From: an uncultured Oxalobacteraceae bacterium
Lineage (GTDB): Bacteria; Pseudomonadota; Gammaproteobacteria; Burkholderiales; Burkholderiaceae
Length of the DNA: 15,737 bases
Direction of reading: 5' to 3'
NCBI GenBank assembly: GCA_946480015.1
Contig: CAMLIL010000115.1
Coordinates: forward strand, 1 to 15,737
Position 1 is the first letter of the stretch. Every line of letters begins with the position of its first letter. This document shows positions 7,077 to 13,657 of this stretch, one piece after another. The position numbers were made by a program, and so were the translations under genes. The notes under the pieces were generated by a model. It was given only the letters and a program-made list of their open reading frames with translations. It had not been told where the DNA came from and searched no databases.

Positions 7077-8525
7077 ATGTCCACCAATCCACGGGTTCCG
7101 AGCGCCACCCTGGCGGCATCGGCCAAGGCCGCCGCGCGCGAAGTCATCGACACCGCGGCGATCCAGGAACTCGACGCCGCCCACTACCTGCACCCGTTCA
7201 CCGATCCCGCCGCGCTCAAGGCGCGGCGCGCGCGCGTGATGGTGCGCGGGGACGGCATCTACCTGTGGGATTCGGAGGACAACAAGATCCTCGACGGCAT
7301 GTCGGGCCTGTGGTGCGTCAACGTCGGCTACGGCCGCACCAGCATTTCCGACGCGGTGTACAGGCAGATGCAGACGCTGCCGTTTTATAACAGCTTCTTC
7401 AACACCACCAACGTGCCGGCCACCCGCCTGGCCGCGCTGCTGGTGGACATTTCGCCGCCTCAGTTCAACCACGTGTTTTTCACCGGGTCGGGCTCGGAAG
7501 CCAACGACACCAATGTGCGCATGGTGCGGCGCTACTGGGACCTGCTCGGCTACAGCAAGCGCCACACCATCATCAGCCGCGTCAACGCCTACCACGGCAG
7601 CACGGTGGCCGGATCGGCCCTGGGCGGCATGGAAGGCATGCATGACCAGGCCGGCACGATTCCCGATATCGTCCACATCGGCCAGCCCAGCTACCTGCAA
7701 TCGGGCCAGGGCATGGGCGAGAACGAGTTCGGCATCGTGGCGGCCGGCTGGCTGGAAGAAAAGATCCTGGAAATCGGCCCCGACAAGGTCGCCGCCTTCA
7801 TCGGCGAACCGGTGCAGGGTGCCGGCGGCGTGATCATCCCGCCGGCCACCTACTGGCCCGAAATCCAGCGCATCTGCGACAAGTACGGGATCCTGCTGAT
7901 CGCCGATGAAGTCATTTGCGGCTTTGGCCGGCTGGGCACCATGTTCGGTTCCGAACTGATGCGGATACAACCGGATCTGATCACCTTCGCCAAAGGTGTC
8001 ACCTCGGGCTATGTGCCGCTGGGGGGCGTGCTGGTGGGCGACCGCGTGGCGCGCGTGCTGACCGAGAAGGGCGGCGAGTTCAACCACGGCTTCACCTATT
8101 CCGGCCATCCGGTGGCCTGCGCGGCGGCGCTGGAAAACATCCGCATCCTGCGGGACGAGCAGATCGTGCAAAAGGTGGCGCTGGACACCGGGCCGTATCT
8201 GAAAATGAAATTCGCCACCCTGGCCGACCATCCGCTGGTCGGGTATGCCGACAGCCTGGGCTTCGTGGCCGGATTAAATCTGGTCAAGCGCAAGGGCGCC
8301 AGCATCCACGGCTGCGAATTTTTCAGCCCGTATCAGCAGGTCGGGATGATTTGCCGCGCGCACATGTTCAATAACGGCATGATCATGCGCGCCGTGGGAG
8401 AGCGCATGATCATCGCGCCACCGCTGGTGATGACGCGCGCGGACATCGACGAGATGGTCGGCAGAATACGCTTCTGCCTGGACGCCACGCTGGCCGAACT
8501 GCGCCAGCGCGGCTGGGTGGACTAG
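7077..8525 (+). CDS. spuC: Class III aminotransferase, putrescine/polyamine-pyruvate type
   Basis: PLP-dependent omega-transaminase that moves a terminal amino group to pyruvate. Homologues called SpuC convert putrescine to 4-aminobutyraldehyde. In this operon it may also act on gamma-glutamylputrescine, or on GABA itself. The 482 residues carry the PLP phosphate loop GSGSEAND (137-144), AYHGST (171-176), the ring-binding Asp277 in IADEVICGFGR, and the Schiff-base Lys306 in TFAKGVTSGYVPLGG, followed by NHGFTYSGHPVACAAALENI. CGGAGAGA three bases before the ATG at 7077 fixes the start; the frame is open much further upstream but that part is antisense-free shadow inside puuA. The order puuD-puuA-spuC copies spuA-spuB-spuC. 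Its TAG stop shares three bases with the stop of the convergent symporter gene. Which amine it uses is an inference from context. Confidence 0.9.
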   Translation: MSTNPRVPSATLAASAKAAAREVIDTAAIQELDAAHYLHPFTDPAALKARRARVMVRGDGIYLWDSEDNKILDGMSGLWCVNVGYGRTSISDAVYRQMQTLPFYNSFFNTTNVPATRLAALLVDISPPQFNHVFFTGSGSEANDTNVRMVRRYWDLLGYSKRHTIISRVNAYHGSTVAGSALGGMEGMHDQAGTIPDIVHIGQPSYLQSGQGMGENEFGIVAAGWLEEKILEIGPDKVAAFIGEPVQGAGGVIIPPATYWPEIQRICDKYGILLIADEVICGFGRLGTMFGSELMRIQPDLITFAKGVTSGYVPLGGVLVGDRVARVLTEKGGEFNHGFTYSGHPVACAAALENIRILRDEQIVQKVALDTGPYLKMKFATLADHPLVGYADSLGFVAGLNLVKRKGASIHGCEFFSPYQQVGMICRAHMFNNGMIMRAVGERMIIAPPLVMTRADIDEMVGRIRFCLDATLAELRQRGWVD

Positions 8526-9958
8526 ATTTCTTTGCGGTTCTTCAACACTTGCGGCGCCAGCGAGCCGGCCACCATGCCGGCGAAAGCGGCAATCAGCCCG
8601 GCCAGCTGGCCAGGGAAACTTTCGCCCAGCGTGCTGATTTGCGGAAAATAAACGATCCACACCACCAGCCCGAACGCGATCGACACGATGGCGCCCTGGG
8701 TGGTGGCGCGCTCCCAGTACATGCCCATCACCAGCGGCACGAAAGCGGCCACCAGCGTGACCTGGTAGGCGGTCGATACCAGCTCGTAGATCGAGGTGCC
8801 CTTCATGGCGATGGCATAGGCCAGCACCGAGGCGGCGAACACCACGATCGAGCAGCGCACCGCGAACAGTTGCTGGCGGTCGGTCATGCCGGGGCGCAGG
8901 TGCTTGAGAATGTTTTCCACAAAACTGGTCGAGGGCGCCAGCAGGGTCGCCGACGAGGTGCTCTTGATGGCCGACAGCAGCGCGCCGAAGAAGATAATCT
9001 GCATCGTCAAAGGCATCTTGGTCAGCACGAAAGTCGGCAGCAGGCGCTGGTAATCGTTCCTGGCCATCTCGATGCCGCTCTCGCCCAGCACCAGCACCGC
9101 GCTGGCGACGATGAACATCGGCACGAAGGCGAACAGGATGTAGCTGGCGCCGCCGATGATGGCGCCGGCGCGGGCGGTCGGCGCGCTCTTGGCCGACATC
9201 ACGCGCTGGAACACGTCCTGCTGCGGAATACTGCCGAGCATCATGGTGATGGCGGCGCCGATGAAGAACACGACGTCATGGAAATTCGGCGGCGGCAGGA
9301 ACTTCCACAGCGCCTTCTGGTCTGCCATGGCAAGTACCTGGCCCGCGCCGCCGGCCAGATCGGCCGAGAAGTAAGCGATGATCGACAGGCCCACCACCAG
9401 CACGATCATCTGGATGAAGTCGGTGATCGCCACGGCCAGGAAGCCGCCGATGACCACATAGATCAGCACGGCGAGGGTGCCGACGATCATGCCGGCCGCT
9501 TCGCTCATGGCGCCGTTGGTCAGCACCGAAAATACCAGGCCCAGCGCGGTGATCTGCGCCGCCACCCAGCCCAGATAGCTGAGGATGATGGCGCAGGAAC
9601 AGAACACTTCGATGCCGCTGCCGAAGCGCTTGCGGTAGTAGTCGCCGATGGTGAGGAGATTGAGTTTGTACAGGCGGGCAGCGAAAAACATGCCGACCAG
9701 GATCAGGCAGGTGCCGGCGCCGAACGGGTCTTCCACGATCGACGACAGGCCGCCCTGCACGAAGCGGGCCGGAATGCCCATCACCGTTTCGGCCCCGAAC
9801 CAGGTCGCGAAGGTGGTGGTGACGACCATGATCAGCGGCAGGCTGCGCCCGGCCACGGCAAAGTCGCTGGTGTTCTTGATCCGGGTGCCGGCCCACACGC
9901 CCAGCGCGAGGGTTCCAAGCAGATACAGCACCACCGAGGTAATCAGCGTGGTATTCAT
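8522..9958 (-). CDS. Sodium:solute symporter family transporter
   Basis: A 478-residue inner-membrane permease of the SSS family, which couples substrate uptake to the sodium gradient. Hydrophobic stretches occur throughout, starting at residues 3-24 and ending near 451-470, consistent with about 13 membrane helices. Family features include the first core helix TFATWFGAETVMGIPARFVQGG (49-70, interrupted here by Phe and Gly), LGWVAAQITALG (129-140) and the serine/threonine-rich sodium-site helix LLSAIKSTSSATLLAPS (327-343). The ATG at 9958 has GGAG 10 bases upstream and starts directly before the first helix; the frame stays open to 10348 but that would add 130 residues of Arg/Ala-rich sequence antisense to puuC. 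An extended -10 box lies 76 bases upstream. Its place between spuC and puuC suggests polyamine, GABA or amino-acid import, but the substrate is not visible in the sequence. Confidence 0.9.
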   Translation of the reverse strand: MNTTLITSVVLYLLGTLALGVWAGTRIKNTSDFAVAGRSLPLIMVVTTTFATWFGAETVMGIPARFVQGGLSSIVEDPFGAGTCLILVGMFFAARLYKLNLLTIGDYYRKRFGSGIEVFCSCAIILSYLGWVAAQITALGLVFSVLTNGAMSEAAGMIVGTLAVLIYVVIGGFLAVAITDFIQMIVLVVGLSIIAYFSADLAGGAGQVLAMADQKALWKFLPPPNFHDVVFFIGAAITMMLGSIPQQDVFQRVMSAKSAPTARAGAIIGGASYILFAFVPMFIVASAVLVLGESGIEMARNDYQRLLPTFVLTKMPLTMQIIFFGALLSAIKSTSSATLLAPSTSFVENILKHLRPGMTDRQQLFAVRCSIVVFAASVLAYAIAMKGTSIYELVSTAYQVTLVAAFVPLVMGMYWERATTQGAIVSIAFGLVVWIVYFPQISTLGESFPGQLAGLIAAFAGMVAGSLAPQVLKNRKEI

Positions 9959-10033
9959 GTAATGTTTACTCCACAGGCAACAAGGGCTGAATAGTGATTC
10001 CGGGAAACGCAATTCGCTCAGGAAAATTCGGCG

Positions 10034-10042
10034 ATTATACCA
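10034..10042 (-). promoter_or_regulatory. Extended -10 promoter element for the symporter gene
   Basis: Read on the minus strand this is TGG followed by a perfect TATAAT, matching the extended -10 form TGnTATAAT, which can work without a good -35. No recognisable -35 is present at 16-18 bases. Transcription would begin near 10027, giving a leader of about 70 bases before the ATG at 9958. Just downstream lie an AATTCG direct repeat (10011-10016 and 10025-10030, 14-base period) and the palindrome TTCC-G-GGAA at 9998-10006, which could bind a regulator. Confidence 0.5.
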
Positions 10043-10055
10043 ACCACGTGCACAC

Positions 10056-10060
10056 GGGAG
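10056..10060 (+). promoter_or_regulatory. Shine-Dalgarno sequence selecting the puuC start
   Basis: GGGAG abuts the first ATG (10061) with no spacer but stands six bases before the second, in-frame ATG at 10067. Normal ribosome spacing therefore favours 10067; the difference is only two residues. Confidence 0.6.
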
Positions 10061-10066
10061 ATGGCG

Positions 10067-11551
10067 ATGGCAGCGAATAATTGGCATGAACGGGCCGCGG
10101 CGCTCAAGCCGGACGGCCGCGCATTGATCGGCGGCGAACGGCGCGCGGCCTTGTCCGGCCGCACCTGGGACAAGCACTCGCCGATCGACGGGCGCCTGCT
10201 CGGTCCGGTGGCGCGCTGCGAGGGCGCCGACGTCGATGCCGCCGTGGCGGCAGCGCGCGCCGCCTTCGAGGACCGGCGCTGGGCCGGGCTGGCGCCGGGC
10301 AAGCGCAAGCGCGTCATGATCCGCTTTGCCGACCTGGTGCTGCAGCACGGCGCCGAACTGGCCTTGCTGGAAACGCTGGACATGGGCAAACCCATCAAAT
10401 ACAGCCAGAGCGTGGATGTGGCCTCCTGCGCCAACTGCCTGCGCTGGTATGGCGAGGCGATCGACAAGGTGTATGACCAGATCGCCCCGACCGCCGACGA
10501 CAGCCTGGCGCTGATCACGCGCGAGGCGGTCGGCGTGGTGGCCGCCATCGTGCCGTGGAACTACCCGCTCATCATGACGGCATGGAAGATCGCCCCGGCG
10601 CTCGCCAGCGGCAACAGCGTGATTTTAAAGCCGTCGGAAAAGTCGCCGCTGTCGGCGCTGCGGCTGGCCGAGCTGGCGCTGGAAGCCGGCATCCCGCCGG
10701 GCGTGTTCAATGTGGTGCCCGGTTTCGGTAACGAGGCCGGCAGCGCGCTGGCGCTGCACATGGATGTCGACTGCATCGGCTTTACCGGCTCCACCCGGGT
10801 CGGCAAGCAGATCATGCAGATGGCGGGCCAGTCCAACCTCAAGCGCGCGTGGACGGAATTGGGCGGCAAGTCGGCCAACATCGTCTGCGCCGACTGTCCG
10901 GACCTGGATGCGGCCGTGAGCGCGGCGATTTCGTCGATTTACTTCAACCAGGGCGAAAGCTGCAATGCGCCGTCAAGGCTGTTTGTGGAGGCGGCGATCA
11001 AGGACGCGTTCCTGGAAAAGGCGCTGCCGCTGATTGCGCGCTGGACGCCGGGCGATCCCTTGAGCGAATCGACCATCATGGGGGCGATCGTCGATGCCAC
11101 GCAGATGAAGACCGTGATGGGCTATATCGAGCAGGGCAGGCAGGCCGGCGCCAGGTTGCTGGCCGGCGGCGAAGCCGTGCGCCCGGAAACCGGCGGCTTT
11201 TATATCGCGCCGACCCTGTTCGATGAGGTCGACAGCGGCATGAGCATCGCGCGTGAAGAGATTTTCGGGCCGGTGCTGTCGGTGCTCAGCTTTACCGACG
11301 TGGGGGAGGCGGTGCGGCAGGCCAATGCCACGCCGTATGGACTGCAGGCGGCGGTGTGGACGCGCGATATGAGCAAGGCGATCCGGACGGCGCGGGCGCT
11401 GCGGGCCGGTACGGTCCACGTGAACCAGTACGACGGCGACGATATCACCGTGCCGTTCGGCGGCTACAAACAATCGGGCAATGGCCGCGACAAGTCGCTG
11501 CACGCGTTCGACAAGTACACCGAGTTGAAGACCACCTGGATACGGATCTAG
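10067..11551 (+). CDS. puuC: Gamma-glutamyl-gamma-aminobutyraldehyde dehydrogenase
   Basis: NAD(P)-dependent aldehyde dehydrogenase that oxidises gamma-glutamyl-gamma-aminobutyraldehyde to gamma-glutamyl-GABA, the step before PuuD. At 494 residues it follows E. coli PuuC closely as I recall it: ETLDMGKPI, RWYGEAIDKVY, SVILKPSEKSPLSALRLAEL, the coenzyme loop FTGSTRVG (239-246), the general base Glu264 in TELGGKSANIV, the nucleophile Cys299 in NQGESCNAPSR, EEIFGPVL, and a C-terminal run from PFGGYKQSGNGRDKSLHAF into TELKTTWI that is almost the PuuC signature. The start at 10067 is chosen from ribosome-site spacing. It is divergent from the symporter gene and not in the puuD-puuA-spuC transcript, so it needs its own promoter, which I could not define (TATACC at 10036-10041 is a weak candidate). 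Broad aldehyde specificity is known for the family. Confidence 0.92.
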   Translation: MAANNWHERAAALKPDGRALIGGERRAALSGRTWDKHSPIDGRLLGPVARCEGADVDAAVAAARAAFEDRRWAGLAPGKRKRVMIRFADLVLQHGAELALLETLDMGKPIKYSQSVDVASCANCLRWYGEAIDKVYDQIAPTADDSLALITREAVGVVAAIVPWNYPLIMTAWKIAPALASGNSVILKPSEKSPLSALRLAELALEAGIPPGVFNVVPGFGNEAGSALALHMDVDCIGFTGSTRVGKQIMQMAGQSNLKRAWTELGGKSANIVCADCPDLDAAVSAAISSIYFNQGESCNAPSRLFVEAAIKDAFLEKALPLIARWTPGDPLSESTIMGAIVDATQMKTVMGYIEQGRQAGARLLAGGEAVRPETGGFYIAPTLFDEVDSGMSIAREEIFGPVLSVLSFTDVGEAVRQANATPYGLQAAVWTRDMSKAIRTARALRAGTVHVNQYDGDDITVPFGGYKQSGNGRDKSLHAFDKYTELKTTWIRI

Positions 11552-11621
11552 CCGTCGTATTTGCCAGCCCCGTCGTTCCCGGCCTCGGCGGCCCCCTTAG
11601 CGGGGACCCATGCACAGCATG

Positions 11622-13157
11622 CTATGCGGGCAGCGTGACGGTCAGCCGCGTATGCCCGCCATCGCTCTCCATCTCCACCGACCCGCCCTGCACCTCGGCC
11701 ATCAGCCTGACCGAATAGGTCCCGAGCCCGGTCCCGCCGGCCTTGTCCGACGCATACTTGTCGAAGAAGCGCCCGCGCATCGACGGCTCGACTTCCCCTT
11801 CATTGTCGACCACCACATGCACCGCGTCGTACCCGGGCGCCAGCCGCACCGTCACCATGCCGCCTTCGGGCGAGGCGTCGGCGGCATTCTTGAGCAGATT
11901 GCCGAACAGCGAATAACACAGGATAGGCTCGCCCAGGCATTGCCCGTCCAGCGACGATTCGAACGCAAAGCGCAGGCGCTTCCACGAAAACGCCATCTCC
12001 GCCTGCGCCGCCACCTTGCGCAGCAGCGCGCCGATATCGAAGCGCTCCAGCGACGGCCGATAGGTCCCCATTTCCATCTTGTACACGTCCAGCGTACGGT
12101 TGATCATTTCCAGCGCATTCCCGGCCGCCATTTCGATCATCGACGCACTCTCGCGCTGCTGGGCGGTCAGGCCGCTATCGAGCAGCGCCTGGCTGGCCTG
12201 CAGCGCCACCGCGATCGGGCTTTTCAGATCGTGGCGCGTCATGCGCTCGATGTCTTCGCGCAGATGCGCCGTTTCGACCAGGTTGGTGTTCTGGCGCTTG
12301 AGATCGTGCAGCAAGGTCGACAGACTCAGATGCGCCGACAGGCGCGCCTTGAGAATGGTCGGATCGACCGGCTTGCTGACGTAATCGACCGCACCCAGGT
12401 GCAGGCCGGCCACCACATCCTCGACCCCGTCGCGCGCGGACAGGAAGATAATCGGAATGTCCGCCGTGGCCGGGTCGGCCTTGAGCCGGCGGCACACCTC
12501 GAAGCCATCCATCTGCGGCATCATGATGTCGAGCAGGATCAGGTCGATGTTGAAGGACTGCGCGATCTCGATCGCCTTGCGCCCGTTGATCGCCACCTTG
12601 AGCGTGTATTCGTCCTTGAGCACCCCGGTCATCACTTCGATATTGGTGGGGATGTCGTCGACGATCAGCACCGTGCATTTCCTGAGCCGGTCGGCCAGCG
12701 GCGGCACCAGGCCGATGACCTTGACCTCGGGCGCCGGAGGCGGGGCCGGCATGGGGACCGGCGGCCTTGGCGCTTCCTTCACCGGCCCGACCATCGCCAT
12801 GAACTTGCTGGCGAAACTGTTCACCGTGAAGGGTTTGATCATGTAGGCGTTGACGCCGTTCTGCAGCGCCGTGCGCACCGAGCCCGGCGTGGTTTCGGCC
12901 GTCAGCATCATGAACGGCACCCGCGCATAGCGTTCGTCGCGCCGCATCCACTGCAGCAGTTCGATCCCGCTCATGTGCGGCATGGCCCAGTCGCCGATGA
13001 CGATCTCGATCGGCTGCCTGCACATCAGCTCCTGCGCGATCTTCCCGTTCTCGGCCTGGAACACGTTGAAAAAGCCCAGGTCCGCCAGCACCGCGCGCAC
13101 GGCGGTGCGGATCAGCAGGTAGTCGTCGACGATCAGGATGGCGGCGGATTTGTCCAT
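11622..13157 (-). CDS. Soluble REC-REC-histidine kinase hybrid
   Basis: A 511-residue cytoplasmic signalling protein with no membrane segment or classic sensor domain. Receiver 1 spans about 5-125: acidic pair Asp11/Asp12, phospho-acceptor Asp56 in GDWAMP, Thr86 and Lys108. A proline-rich linker (about 129-144) leads to receiver 2 (about 160-280): Asp167/Asp168, Asp210 in LLDIMMPQMDGFEVC, Ser240 and Lys262 in SKPVD. A dimerisation/phosphotransfer helix follows with His309 in RHDLKSPIAVAL, then an ATPase domain with N-box Asn424 (LLKNAADASPEGG) and the GGTGLGTYS loop (474-482). All catalytic residues are present. The receivers are N-terminal, so they probably act as inputs that gate the kinase. 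The ATG shares its A with the thpR stop (TGATG), and GGAGAG sits nine bases upstream. No partner response regulator with an output domain is visible. Confidence 0.93.
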   Translation of the reverse strand: MDKSAAILIVDDYLLIRTAVRAVLADLGFFNVFQAENGKIAQELMCRQPIEIVIGDWAMPHMSGIELLQWMRRDERYARVPFMMLTAETTPGSVRTALQNGVNAYMIKPFTVNSFASKFMAMVGPVKEAPRPPVPMPAPPPAPEVKVIGLVPPLADRLRKCTVLIVDDIPTNIEVMTGVLKDEYTLKVAINGRKAIEIAQSFNIDLILLDIMMPQMDGFEVCRRLKADPATADIPIIFLSARDGVEDVVAGLHLGAVDYVSKPVDPTILKARLSAHLSLSTLLHDLKRQNTNLVETAHLREDIERMTRHDLKSPIAVALQASQALLDSGLTAQQRESASMIEMAAGNALEMINRTLDVYKMEMGTYRPSLERFDIGALLRKVAAQAEMAFSWKRLRFAFESSLDGQCLGEPILCYSLFGNLLKNAADASPEGGMVTVRLAPGYDAVHVVVDNEGEVEPSMRGRFFDKYASDKAGGTGLGTYSVRLMAEVQGGSVEMESDGGHTRLTVTLPA

Positions 13158-13657
13158 CAGCGGTAGCTCTCCAGGATAGTGTAACTGCCGCCGGACGATG
13201 CCATCAGGGCGTAGCCGTCGGCCGCCCAGGTGAACTGCGGACCTTGGCCGGGCACGGCAGCCTTCGCCGCCCGCCGCGCCATCGTCACATGCGGCTTGTA
13301 CGGCCGGCTTTCCGGCGGCAGGCCGGCGCTGTCCAGCAGCTTGCCCAGTGTAGCGTGCAACCGCGTCAGCGCGGCGGGAATGGCGAGCGGTTCCAGCACC
13401 GCGATCCCGTGCGGCCACACCGTGGCGGTGCCGAATTCCAGTTCGAACGGTACCATCGCCACGCCCAGCTGCGCCCGCAGCGCGGCAATGCGGGCGCGTT
13501 CGGCATCGCCGATGAAATGCAAGGTCAGATGCAGCTTGTCGTCGTGGACCGGCGTCGCGCCGCGCGGCCAGGTCCAGCTGTCGCGCCACTCGATCAGGCG
13601 GCGCCGCGTTTCGGTGTCGGGCCACAGGGCCAGAAACAGGCGGGCCGCGTCACTCAC
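13157..13657 (-). CDS. thpR: RNA 2',3'-cyclic phosphodiesterase (2'-5' RNA ligase/LigT family)
   Basis: A 166-residue two-histidine (2H) phosphoesterase. Members open 2',3'-cyclic phosphate ends of RNA and can reversibly join tRNA halves with a 2'-5' bond. Both catalytic His-x-Thr-x motifs are present: HLTLHFIG starting at His43 and HVTMAR starting at His123. The start RLFLALWPD near the N-terminus matches the family's normal beginning, so the GTG at 13657 is accepted although no Shine-Dalgarno sequence precedes it. The first eight bases overlap the end of the esterase-like gene, as GTGAGTGA, and the stop overlaps the kinase ATG by one base. Such overlaps imply translation by re-initiation within one mRNA. 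Any biological link to its neighbours is unknown. Confidence 0.93.
   Translation of the reverse strand: MSDAARLFLALWPDTETRRRLIEWRDSWTWPRGATPVHDDKLHLTLHFIGDAERARIAALRAQLGVAMVPFELEFGTATVWPHGIAVLEPLAIPAALTRLHATLGKLLDSAGLPPESRPYKPHVTMARRAAKAAVPGQGPQFTWAADGYALMASSGGSYTILESYR

Noticed and set aside
8549..9994. Open frame of 481 codons opposite the symporter gene
   Set aside because: Composition is Arg/His/Gln/Ala-rich and low in hydrophobic residues, typical of a shadow of a membrane-protein gene; no family recognised.
9959..10348. N-terminal extension of the symporter frame
   Set aside because: The extra 130 residues lack membrane character, run antisense to puuC, and lie upstream of a good -10 box; the start at 9958 leads straight into the first helix.
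11552..11621. CCCC-TTAGC-GGGG hairpin between the convergent puuC and kinase genes
   Set aside because: Stem of only four pairs and no T-run on either side, so no support as a terminator; nothing else was seen in this 70-base gap.
11610..13166. Open frame of 518 codons opposite the kinase gene
   Set aside because: Shadow of a gene whose receiver and kinase motifs are complete on the other strand; the shadow product is Arg/His/Gln repetitive.
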